A DNA stretch of 5,924 bases from Moraxellaceae bacterium (GTDB lineage Bacteria > Pseudomonadota > Gammaproteobacteria > Pseudomonadales > Ketobacteraceae): NCBI GenBank assembly GCA_002402125.1, contig NVVG01000233.1:559-6482 (forward strand), given 5' to 3'. Every line of letters begins with the position of its first letter. The stretch's first letter is position 1. Below the pieces are notes generated by a model. It saw only the letters and a program-made list of their open reading frames with translations, did no database searches and had not been told where the DNA came from. Both the position numbers and the translations under genes were made by a program. Below, piece after piece: positions 1-5,924 of the stretch.

Positions 1-1217
1 CTAATCCAGTCAAACAAATTCAGCTCACAATCAAAGTCAGCGGTACTGTCTTGCGGGCAATATCCTACTAGGGCATTTTCCGCCCATTTAACGACACCAG
101 TGTTGGCGCTAATGTCGTCCATTAGACAACGCAAGAAGGTGGTTTTGCCCGCGCCATTTTCACCAATAACCGCAAGCCTAGCACCTGCCTCTAAAATGAT
201 ATTGCCATCGCTGAACAGCGACTCGTTGTCAAAACCATGACCCAAATTTTCCAACACCAGCGCTTGGCGGTGGAGTTTTTTATGTTGTTTAAAACCAATA
301 AAGGGCGTGGCACGACTCGATGCCTTGACCTCATCAAGTTCTATTTTTTCCAATTTCTTGGCACGAGAACTGGCTTGTTTTGCTTTTGAGGCATTGGCAG
401 AGAAGCGATTAACAAATGCCTGCAGCTCGTCCATTTCTGCGCTCTTCTTTGCATTTTCGGTATGTAACTGCTCACGAATCAGGGTGGATTCGGCAATAAA
501 ATATTCATAATTACCGGGGTAGATACGCAATTCACCATAATCAATATCCGCCATATGGGTACAGACCGCATTCAGGAAATGGCGATCGTGGGAAATAATA
601 ATCATGGTGGACTTGCGCTCATTAAGCACCGATTCTAGCCAATTAATGGTATTAATATCCAGGTTGTTGGTGGGTTCGTCCAATAACAATATATCGGGAT
701 TACTGAATAACGCCTGGGCCAATAACACCCGTAATTTCCAACCAGGGGCTACCTGACTCATCAGGCCAAAATGAAACTCTTCTTCAATACCCGCTTCAAA
801 TAGGATCTCACCGGCACGACTCTCGGCGCTATAACCATCCATCTCGGCAAATTCGACTTCTAACTCGGCGACTTGCATGCCTTCCGCTTCAGTCATCTCA
901 GGCAGACCATAGATACGGTCACGTTCCTGCTTTACCTTCCATAAGGCAACGTCCCCCATGATCACCGTATCCACCACGCTGTATTCTTCGAAGGCAAACT
1001 GATCCTGGCTCAGGGTGCCGATGGTGTTGCCCGGGGTGATGGAGATATTACCGGCGCTAGGGGTTAAGCTGCCGCTCAGTATCTTCATAAAGGTCGACTT
1101 GCCACAACCGTTAGCGCCAATCAGGCCATAACGGTTACCATTGCCAAATTTAGCGGAAATATTTTCGAACAGGGGCTTAGCGCCAAACTGCATGGTGATA
1201 TTAGCGGTAGAGATCAA
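1..1217 (-). CDS. ybiT: ABC-F family ATPase, YbiT-like (3' end outside window)
   Basis: This is a soluble tandem-ATPase translation factor of the ABC-F family, which acts at the ribosome rather than in membrane transport. About 405 of the roughly 530 residues usual for YbiT are present. The first ATPase domain has Walker [10 protein letters not shown] (34-42), Walker [12 protein letters not shown] (177-187, catalytic Glu181) and the H-loop SHD (209-211). Its signature region reads VAPGWKLR (156-163) in place of LSGGQ, as I recall for E. coli YbiT, so it is not a defect. A charged linker (about 225-330) precedes the second domain, whose Walker A is GENGAGKTT (352-360). The second signature and Walker B lie beyond the window. 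I place the start at TTG (1215-1217): an in-frame TAG lies four codons upstream, AGGA sits 7 nt before the TTG, and the resulting N-terminus [12 protein letters not shown] fits the family. The only alternative is the internal ATG at codon 9, which would cut into the first strand. The gene has its own promoter. Confidence 0.94.
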   Translation of the reverse strand, partial: MISTANITMQFGAKPLFENISAKFGNGNRYGLIGANGCGKSTFMKILSGSLTPSAGNISITPGNTIGTLSQDQFAFEEYSVVDTVIMGDVALWKVKQERDRIYGLPEMTEAEGMQVAELEVEFAEMDGYSAESRAGEILFEAGIEEEFHFGLMSQVAPGWKLRVLLAQALFSNPDILLLDEPTNNLDINTINWLESVLNERKSTMIIISHDRHFLNAVCTHMADIDYGELRIYPGNYEYFIAESTLIREQLHTENAKKSAEMDELQAFVNRFSANASKAKQASSRAKKLEKIELDEVKASSRATPFIGFKQHKKLHRQALVLENLGHGFDNESLFSDGNIILEAGARLAVIGENGAGKTTFLRCLMDDISANTGVVKWAENALVGYCPQDSTADFDCELNLFDWI

Positions 1218-1224
1218 GGGAACA

Positions 1225-1228
1225 TCCT
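1225..1228 (-). promoter_or_regulatory. Ribosome binding site deciding the TTG start of ybiT
   Basis: AGGA on the minus strand lies 7 nt before the TTG at 1217. No comparable site serves the internal ATG at codon 9, so this supports the non-ATG start. The ATG at 1224-1226 overlaps this site, is out of frame and stops after three codons. Confidence 0.65.
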
Positions 1229-1253
1229 AGGAGTTACTAATGGGGTATTAACC

Positions 1254-1272
1254 AAAAACGCCATCTTGGCGT
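1254..1272 (-). terminator. Small hairpin with T-run in the ybiT leader (possible weak terminator or attenuator)
   Basis: On the minus strand ACGCC and GGCGT (1272-1268 and 1262-1258) pair around the loop AAGAT and are followed by a run of T (1258-1254). The stem is only 5 bp, so it is at best a weak intrinsic terminator. It lies between the predicted ybiT promoter and its start, a position that would allow attenuation. It could also be chance, or could stop weak readthrough from the lipoprotein gene. Confidence 0.35.
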
Positions 1273-1285
1273 ATACAAGGGGGGC

Positions 1286-1314
1286 ACTATAAAGAATTGA
1301 GGCGCTAATGTCGA
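1286..1314 (-). promoter_or_regulatory. Predicted sigma70 promoter of ybiT
   Basis: The minus strand reads TCGACA (1314-1309), a 17-nt spacer, then TATAGT (1291-1286). Each hexamer matches the sigma70 consensus at five of six positions and the spacer is optimal. Transcription would start near 1279 and give a leader of about 60 nt containing the small hairpin at 1258-1272. Confidence 0.6.
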
Positions 1315-1320
1315 TGTAAG

Positions 1321-1339
1321 TTGTCTATTAAACAGACAA
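1321..1339. repeat. Short inverted repeat just upstream of the ybiT -35 box
   Basis: TTGTCT and AGACAA form perfect 6-bp arms around a 7-nt AT-rich centre. The element ends 6 bp upstream of the predicted -35 hexamer, where an operator could sit. No T-run follows on either strand, so it is not a typical terminator. A chance occurrence is possible. Confidence 0.3.
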
Positions 1340-1399
1340 AAGTGACTAATTGAGATAGGGAGAGGGGTGGCACAGCACAAATATTTACCGCTTGGCAGC

Positions 1400-1434
1400 G
1401 TCGGATACAAAAGCCGCCTGCTTTCATACCCGAC
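1400..1434 (-). other. 15-bp RNA hairpin downstream of the lipoprotein gene
   Basis: On the minus strand the arms GTCGGGTATGAAAGC and GCTTTTGTATCCGAC pair over 15 positions around the loop AGGCG. Twelve pairs are Watson-Crick and three are G-U. On the plus strand the same three positions would be A-C mismatches, so the structure only makes sense in minus-strand RNA. It begins 13 nt after the lipoprotein stop codon. No U-run follows, so it is not a classical intrinsic terminator. It could protect the 3' end of the transcript, mark a Rho-dependent end, or be a REP-like palindrome. Confidence 0.55.
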
Positions 1435-1447
1435 CAAATCCCCTGTA

Positions 1448-3796
1448 CTAGATTTCTTCGACTTGATCCTCAGCAACTGGCTGCTCTTCTACAGTAGTCT
1501 CAAAGGAGACCGTGGGACATTCTTGCTCTTGTTTCAGCACTGCCGTTCGAGAACACACTTGCACATCGTGAGATCCACCCAGCAAGCGACGTAACGTCAG
1601 TTCAGAACGAGGCTTCCATACCGACCATTTACCACCGTCTACGCGGAAGCGTTGCTCCAGCTGCTGGTTGTTAGCGCCAACGTTTAAGATCCCAATGGTC
1701 ACTTCACCATTATTAATACTCAGTTCTGCAGAGATAGCAGCAGCACTACTCACCTCCTCCATTGTACTCGTACCCGCAAACGCCAAGATGGTATTGGGTG
1801 CAGAATCAGCATTAGTGGTAGATACTTTTATTAAGTTACCTGCCATCACTAAATTATTCGAGGTACTACCCGTAATCCAAAAATCCTTTGGATGAATACT
1901 GTAACCGGCGATTCTCGGTAAAGGAATGGCCTTCATGTTAGCCACCACCGTAGGCATAACCACTGGCATAAAATAGGCGACAACATTATTCATAAATGTC
2001 GGCGTAAGCTGGATCAAACCCGTATTAGACGATGCCAACACCTCGATAGTGGGTAATTGCTCAACCCCTATTTGCAAAAAGCCGTCATCGGTTGCCCCCA
2101 ATTCATAGGCCGCCTCTAGGTTGAACGTCACACTGAATATGTTTTGATAGTCGCTCCAACCCACTCGTTTCATATCAAATTCGAGCGTGACATCATGCCA
2201 ACCAATAACCCCACTTGCCGATCCGGCCTTAGTCAGTTTAATAAAGGGTGCACTGGCAGGAAGCAAACTCAACCCAATGAGATCCGTGGTTTGTACGTCA
2301 TCCTGATCTGATTGAATAACCGACACACCGGCTGGATCTGCTCCTGGCATGTTATCGGGGCGCAACTCTATGGTAGTAATACCCGCCTCGTGGGCAGCAA
2401 ATAACGCTTGATTCATCATATTGGCAGATATTGCCACACCGATATCAAAATCCGCACCATCCGGTGTGGTATTACCAATGCGGGGCATTTCACCCGCTCG
2501 ATACAGAGAACCCAAGAGAGGTGTTGCGGCTTGCGACGGGGTTGGAGCGACCACTGTGGCACCAAGGTCAATAGTAAGACCATTGTCGAAGGTGTCTAAA
2601 AAGGTTGGCACTACACTGACATCTAAGGTTTCGTCTTCTGTTGTGGTAACCGATACATTGATTGCCATTTCACCGATAAACTCAGACACTACCGGTAAAA
2701 TATTACCTTCGAAGATACCCACAAAGAACGGTGACATGAAGTTGCTGAGGCCACCAAAAATATGACCAATGATGGTTTCAATACCCAATATATTCGGTAT
2801 GCGATCAAAATCTAATTGGAAACCATCCAACCGCACTTTGGTACGCGCCATTTCCACATCAAGGTCCTTATTAACAATATCTAACACAAGATCCGAGCTA
2901 AAATGCACATTATCCAGAATGAGCGTACCGCCTAAACTAAAGGGGATAAATACCGCATTGCCTGTAACCTCTACCCCAATGGAAAAATTAGGCACATCCA
3001 CGACGGTAGCCATCCGGCCATTGTCCAGTACTTCCAACGCGATTTCTGGCTCACCAAAGGAAAAGTTTTTTAACGATAAGTCTGCCCCAAACAATCCAAG
3101 AATGCTGAATCCAATAAGAGGGTTTTGCTCTTCCGTAAACGCATCAAAATCGATGCTACCCAATTGCAAGGCTAAAGCATCCGCCAAAAATGCGAGCCCC
3201 CCCTGATTTAACCGCGCAGACATACCGGGTATGAATTCTTGGTCTTTCCTCGCATATTGGGTACTCGACACCTGCGCGTAGGCATCCACCGCAGTAAATT
3301 CATTAAAGGGTAAATCACTAAAGCTGGTCGAAAAGTGATTATTCTCATCGAGGCTGACAGCGGCACCGTCCAAGGTTAGCGAAGCCACCGCACTATCATC
3401 AGCAACATAACCGGAAACAATCCCGCTATCTCGATTGGTGTTCAGTATATGGATGACCGGGCCTTCGGTATCATAATAAAATGCTACTTGGCTCGACAAG
3501 CCTCCAGCGGAAGCCTTGAATATGTTCTTTCCCGGGAAAATGTATTCAGCAAGATCCACTCCTGTTGCGCTTGCACTAGTACCATCCTCTGTGGTGATAA
3601 ACATATCAGTGACATCCGCTGCATTAAGTTGTAACGCTAGATCAGCGGGTTTGCCATTAGTGAAGCTCACTTGAAAGCTATCGGGCTTTTCTTCGTCAAC
3701 AAATTCTGCTGTTGGCAGCTCGATTCGAACCTCGGAACAAGCGGAGACAGATAAGACCAAAATTAACAATGCAATACGGGAGCAGATCAGCCGCAT
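1448..3796 (-). CDS. Outer-membrane lipoprotein with BPI/LBP-like (TULIP) lipid-binding core and Ig-like flanks
   Basis: The 782-residue product starts with a lipoprotein signal peptide, hydrophobic to residue 19, with lipobox VSAC and lipidated Cys20. Ser at +2 favours outer-membrane sorting. Residues about 22-185 look like two Ig-like beta domains; DTEGP (109-113) sits between them. Residues about 190-385 start with GMSARLNQGGLAFLADAL, resembling the BPI N-terminal barrel. Residues about 448-660 start with VAISANMMNQALFAAHEAG followed by IELRPDNMP, resembling the opening of the BPI C-terminal barrel, and end near a BPI-like IPLPRIAG (624-631). Residues about 685-775 form an Ig-like or Y_Y_Y-like tail (VDGGKWSVW) with Cys748 and Cys760. 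The likely role is binding or shuttling lipid at the outer membrane; the ligand is unknown. I chose ATG 3796 over the upstream GTG at 3838 because GAAGG lies 7 nt before it and the signal peptide then starts correctly. Presence of the gene is certain; the fold assignment rests on remembered family sequence. Confidence 0.9.
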   Translation of the reverse strand: MRLICSRIALLILVLSVSACSEVRIELPTAEFVDEEKPDSFQVSFTNGKPADLALQLNAADVTDMFITTEDGTSASATGVDLAEYIFPGKNIFKASAGGLSSQVAFYYDTEGPVIHILNTNRDSGIVSGYVADDSAVASLTLDGAAVSLDENNHFSTSFSDLPFNEFTAVDAYAQVSSTQYARKDQEFIPGMSARLNQGGLAFLADALALQLGSIDFDAFTEEQNPLIGFSILGLFGADLSLKNFSFGEPEIALEVLDNGRMATVVDVPNFSIGVEVTGNAVFIPFSLGGTLILDNVHFSSDLVLDIVNKDLDVEMARTKVRLDGFQLDFDRIPNILGIETIIGHIFGGLSNFMSPFFVGIFEGNILPVVSEFIGEMAINVSVTTTEDETLDVSVVPTFLDTFDNGLTIDLGATVVAPTPSQAATPLLGSLYRAGEMPRIGNTTPDGADFDIGVAISANMMNQALFAAHEAGITTIELRPDNMPGADPAGVSVIQSDQDDVQTTDLIGLSLLPASAPFIKLTKAGSASGVIGWHDVTLEFDMKRVGWSDYQNIFSVTFNLEAAYELGATDDGFLQIGVEQLPTIEVLASSNTGLIQLTPTFMNNVVAYFMPVVMPTVVANMKAIPLPRIAGYSIHPKDFWITGSTSNNLVMAGNLIKVSTTNADSAPNTILAFAGTSTMEEVSSAAAISAELSINNGEVTIGILNVGANNQQLEQRFRVDGGKWSVWKPRSELTLRRLLGGSHDVQVCSRTAVLKQEQECPTVSFETTVEEQPVAEDQVEEI

Positions 3797-3803
3797 AAGG
3801 GTG

Positions 3804-3820
3804 CCTTCTTTATTATTATA
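3804..3820 (-). promoter_or_regulatory. RBS of the lipoprotein gene and an upstream TATAAT
   Basis: GAAGG (3808-3804) lies 7 nt before the ATG at 3796 and sets the start. A perfect TATAAT (3820-3815) lies just upstream, but no -35 box is visible at 16-18 nt and the transcript would begin at the RBS itself. Its use as a -10 box is therefore doubtful. Transcription could instead come from the haem-porin promoter. Confidence 0.5.
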
Positions 3821-3840
3821 ATTAGTGAGTTTCGGCACTT

Positions 3841-4065
3841 TTATAGGGGTTTGGTATCAGTAGATATCGGGGCGATTTTTTTAGATATAGCCGATATACA
3901 GCGTTTACCACTTACACTAGAAAAATGACTATTGGCGCAGCGATCTATACAACGACCTATGCAACAAGCCTTACAACAATTAGCACAGCATTTCCCCTTT
4001 CGCAATGTAGCCAATATCAAAAACTGCAGAATGCTAACTGGTCGAGGTTTTTTCTCGTTTGCCAA
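3841..4065 (-). CDS. Possible Cys-rich small protein (74 aa), doubtful
   Basis: The frame begins with TTG 15 nt after the stop of the haem-porin gene and ends just before the lipoprotein gene, all on the same strand. The product would be basic, with a short hydrophobic stretch (about 10-21). A dense cysteine cluster follows, CC-x2-CC-x2-CC-x3-C-x3-C (26-43), plus Cys56. Such spacing could bind metal or form disulfides. I recognise no family. No Shine-Dalgarno sequence precedes the TTG, so expression would rely on coupling to the upstream gene. The plus strand here also has short open frames, so the frame may be chance. If it is not real, 3797-4080 is a 284-bp spacer with no other clear content. 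Confidence 0.28.
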   Translation of the reverse strand: MANEKKPRPVSILQFLILATLRKGKCCANCCKACCIGRCIDRCANSHFSSVSGKRCISAISKKIAPISTDTKPL

Positions 4066-4080
4066 TCGGTTCGAGCAGCC

Positions 4081-5178
4081 TTAATAGAATAGGTGTAGTT
4101 GCAAAAAAACCTTCTCCCCCTCCGCAACTGTGCTGTCACTCTCTTTGATAATGCTAGTCACACCAACCACCAGCTCGGTAGATGACACTGGAAAATAGGA
4201 ATAACGCAAACCGTAGCGATTATAGCTATCACGCTTCTGATCCAAATCAGGATCATAACTTTCGGCGGAGATCTTCAGAAACCCTGAATTAGTCAGTTCT
4301 ATATTGGCCTCTATAAAATGAATGCGCCGATCAATATCGGCACTGACGGTTTCATCATTGATCCAATCGGTCTCCAACAACCAATAAACTTTGCCCGTTT
4401 TTAGGCCGGCCATAATATTGGCCATGCGTTTGTCTGAATCTTTATGGCTATTATGATTCAAACTTGCCCCCAGCTGCCAAAGGTTATCAACATATCGAAC
4501 CAACAGACTAGCTTGTTTACCCTTCTCACTTTCCACGGCGCCATTTTGACCGTTGGTAACGGCTAAGGCGGCAAACCACTGCTGGGTTTCCCAACCGATT
4601 TCGACCCCGTCATCGGCTGCAAAAAAATTAACCCCGGTTGCCGAGCGTATCAGCGCCTCGTCATCCTCCAAGCGTAACCCGTAGGGGATAAACATCCGCC
4701 CTAACTTTAGGTAAAATGTATCGGTTAATTGCATGAGCGCCAACAATTCCCTACTCTGGCTATTGCCCGGGCCTAATCGCTGGTCCGCGTATAACGTCAA
4801 AAATCCTGGCAGTAATTCGACCTGTCCATAGAGCAAAGTCTCTTCAAAAACAAAAGCAGAGGTTTGCGCTTGCTCATCGGGATTGAGTGCTTCAAATTGA
4901 CCGCGGGCGTCAAAACCCACATCGATATATTCTGCAAACATCGACTTTTTTTCAGTAAAAATACTATCCAGCGTTTGCCTTGGCAAGGTCTGCTGTGCCC
5001 AGCGCTGGGCAAAGTCGTTACGTAATCCACCACCGGTTTTATTGACATGACACTGTTGACACTGCAGCCCCATTTTTACCGCTAAATAGGGTTCGCCGTA
5101 AGATAAATTTGCCCACATAATCACTAGGCTTAGTAAGAAACTCTTGGTCGGTATATACACACTTTTCGCTAGTATCAT
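4081..5178 (-). CDS. Outer-membrane porin-like beta-barrel protein with N-terminal haem c motif
   Basis: The 365-residue product has a Sec signal peptide (hydrophobic about 14-23, probable cleavage after SYG at 28). It continues with EPYLAVKMGLQCQQCHVN, in which CQQCH (40-44) is a single haem c attachment site, followed by TGGGLRN. The rest alternates polar and hydrophobic residues as in barrel strands. LGRMFIPYGLRLEDD and a following DDGVEIGW resemble a family of CxxCH-tagged outer-membrane proteins distantly like phosphate-type porins. It ends in LQLHLFY, a terminal aromatic as expected for Bam-dependent barrels. The likely location is the outer membrane with haem on the periplasmic side; electron transfer or redox sensing is inferred, and the substrate is unknown. 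ATG 5178 is chosen because AGGGA lies 8 nt upstream and it gives a complete signal peptide. It is divergent from the gene at 5350 and upstream of the lipoprotein gene. Confidence 0.88.
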   Translation of the reverse strand: MILAKSVYIPTKSFLLSLVIMWANLSYGEPYLAVKMGLQCQQCHVNKTGGGLRNDFAQRWAQQTLPRQTLDSIFTEKKSMFAEYIDVGFDARGQFEALNPDEQAQTSAFVFEETLLYGQVELLPGFLTLYADQRLGPGNSQSRELLALMQLTDTFYLKLGRMFIPYGLRLEDDEALIRSATGVNFFAADDGVEIGWETQQWFAALAVTNGQNGAVESEKGKQASLLVRYVDNLWQLGASLNHNSHKDSDKRMANIMAGLKTGKVYWLLETDWINDETVSADIDRRIHFIEANIELTNSGFLKISAESYDPDLDQKRDSYNRYGLRYSYFPVSSTELVVGVTSIIKESDSTVAEGEKVFLQLHLFY

Positions 5179-5186
5179 GGCCGTGA

Positions 5187-5191
5187 TCCCT
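5187..5191 (-). promoter_or_regulatory. Ribosome binding site of the haem-porin gene
   Basis: AGGGA on the minus strand ends 8 nt before the ATG at 5178 and supports that start. Confidence 0.55.
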
Positions 5192-5245
5192 ATATCAACA
5201 ACGCCTCAATATATCCGTCATTGTAGCCCTATCTCTGCAACCATT

Positions 5246-5287
5246 TTTATACCGTTAGCGTCTAACAATAGTTAATTTTGGTATAAA
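5246..5287. promoter_or_regulatory. Divergent promoter region with mirrored -10 boxes and central palindrome
   Basis: TTTATACC (5246-5253) and GGTATAAA (5280-5287) form a perfect 8-bp inverted repeat. Each arm reads as a -10 box pointing outward. TATAAA at 5251-5246 faces the haem-porin gene, with a leader of about 60 nt. TATAAA at 5282-5287, preceded by an extended -10 TGG (5279-5281), faces the secreted-protein gene, with a leader of about 56 nt. Between them lies the palindrome GTTAG-CGT-CTAAC (5254-5266). Neither side has a recognisable -35 box, which suggests help from an activator or, on the plus side, reliance on the extended -10. The promoters are inferred; the symmetry is directly visible. 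Confidence 0.45.
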
Positions 5288-5336
5288 CATAGGTATAGCA
5301 ATCCAACAAAACTTTACTTCAATTAGAGTTAACAAA

Positions 5337-5341
5337 AGGAG
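5337..5341 (+). promoter_or_regulatory. Ribosome binding site selecting ATG 5350
   Basis: AGGAG lies 8 nt before the ATG at 5350 but only 3 nt before the ATG at 5345. The latter opens a frame that stops after ten codons, so 5350 is the real start. Confidence 0.7.
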
Positions 5342-5349
5342 AAAATGGC

Positions 5350-5924
5350 ATGTCAAAATTGCGCTATACATCATTAATTCCGCACCTAATTGTAAGCTTT
5401 TTACTAGCGCCGTCACTGGCATTTTCCGCCACCCTGTCCGATGGTTTCGAAAACACCAATGTCACCACGGTAGCTTCCTTTGACATCGTCGAGGATGGCA
5501 TCACCGCGACCTTTACTGGTGGCACCGCATTTACCATTGGTGATGCCTCGCTTTATCATACCGGTGCTAAATCCTGGATGATTGAACCTGCCGGTACCAA
5601 TGGCAGGGGCACCCATCCTGGAACCGGAACAGCTACCTTCGACACCGATATTGAAAGCATTTCACTTTGGGTGATTGCCGACAGCAACCAAATCACCGTC
5701 ACCGTTGCATTGTTGGACGGAAATGATATCGCCGTAGAAAACTTTACCCCATTTACCACCGTATCCACCACCTGGCAGCAAGTGGATTTCACCCTCACCA
5801 CCGGCAGCCCAGCCATCAGAAAAGTAACCGTCGAAGTCATGGGCACTGGTATGCTCGCCATAGATGATCTCATCATCTCCACGGCGGATTCTGGTGGCGA
5901 TACTGGAGGTGATTCTGGAGGGGG
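5350..5924 (+). CDS. Secreted protein with jelly-roll (carbohydrate-binding-like) domain and Gly/Asp linker (3' end outside window)
   Basis: The 191 complete codons visible start with a Sec signal peptide (hydrophobic about 10-25, probable cleavage after AFSA at 27). A beta-rich domain (about 28-177) follows. Its pattern fits a galactose-binding-like jelly roll: LSDGFEN near the start, ISLWVIAD in the middle, TWQQVDFTL, and a closing AIDDLIIS. Such modules often bind glycans or are accessory to secreted enzymes. From residue 180 a linker of D-[ST]-G-G repeats begins and leaves the window, so at least one further domain probably follows; it cannot be identified here. The protein has no cysteine in the visible part. 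The ATG at 5350 is chosen by RBS spacing and signal-peptide fit. The upstream promoter region is shared with the divergent haem-porin gene. Confidence 0.88.
   Translation, partial: MSKLRYTSLIPHLIVSFLLAPSLAFSATLSDGFENTNVTTVASFDIVEDGITATFTGGTAFTIGDASLYHTGAKSWMIEPAGTNGRGTHPGTGTATFDTDIESISLWVIADSNQITVTVALLDGNDIAVENFTPFTTVSTTWQQVDFTLTTGSPAIRKVTVEVMGTGMLAIDDLIISTADSGGDTGGDSGG
5887..5922 (+). repeat. 12-bp tandem repeat coding for D-[ST]-G-G linker
   Basis: Three copies of a 12-bp unit of the form GAT-[TA]CT-GG[TA]-GG[CTG] follow one another in frame at the end of the window. They encode DSGG, DTGG and DSGG. Differences are mainly at third codon positions, as in a linker kept by selection on the protein. 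The array may continue past the edge. Such Gly/Asp linkers are common between domains of secreted enzymes. Confidence 0.75.

Noticed and set aside
156..182. VAPGWKLR in place of LSGGQ in the first ATPase domain (encoded near 730-755) and an unusual second Walker A as signs of decay
   Set aside because: The substitution matches the YbiT subfamily as I know it, and the second Walker [10 protein letters not shown] (encoded at 138-164) is intact.
1237..1594. Open frames on both strands over the gap and the lipoprotein 3' end
   Set aside because: They run across the hairpin and promoter elements, have no ribosome binding site and no family resemblance; the similar peptides on the two strands simply reflect the palindrome at 1400-1434.
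2421..3206. Long plus-strand open frames opposite the lipoprotein gene
   Set aside because: They are antisense to a gene with clear domain structure, lack ribosome binding sites, and their products show no recognisable pattern.
3797..3838. Upstream GTG start extending the lipoprotein by 14 residues
   Set aside because: No ribosome binding site precedes it, and the added polar residues would displace the signal peptide from the N-terminus.
5345..5377. ATG at 5345 opening a ten-codon frame with a CxxC
   Set aside because: It lies only 3 nt after the AGGAG and stops after ten codons, while the ATG at 5350 has ideal spacing and opens a signal peptide.
5413..5882. Minus-strand open frames opposite the secreted protein gene
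   Set aside because: They overlap a well-supported gene and have no signal peptide, RBS or family resemblance.

Overview
The window looks like a chromosomal segment of a Gram-negative gammaproteobacterium, probably marine or environmental. The reasons are an ABC-F protein of the YbiT type with typical gammaproteobacterial motifs, an outer-membrane lipoprotein, an outer-membrane barrel protein with a haem c site, and a secreted protein with a Gly/Asp linker. Base composition is moderate and similar across the genes. I see no tRNA, rRNA, insertion sequence, integrase or CRISPR array.

Layout. On the minus strand, from right to left: a CxxCH-containing porin-like protein (4081-5178), a doubtful Cys-rich small ORF (3841-4065), a 782-residue lipoprotein (1448-3796) and the first ~405 codons of a ybiT-like ABC-F ATPase (running off the left edge, start at 1217). 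On the plus strand a secreted jelly-roll-like protein begins at 5350 and runs off the right edge. It is divergent from the haem-porin gene and shares a 171-bp intergenic region with it. The 230-bp gap 1218-1447 holds a good sigma70-type promoter for ybiT, a small leader hairpin and a 15-bp GU-rich hairpin just past the lipoprotein gene.

Most interesting is the lipoprotein. Its core (about residues 190-660) carries local sequence patterns of both halves of the vertebrate BPI/LBP/CETP lipid-binding proteins (TULIP fold). Ig-like segments flank the core, and a lipobox places it at the outer membrane. It lies downstream of, and in the same direction as, the haem-tagged barrel gene. A joint role at the outer membrane is possible but is inference only; the ABC-F gene has its own promoter and is probably an unrelated neighbour.
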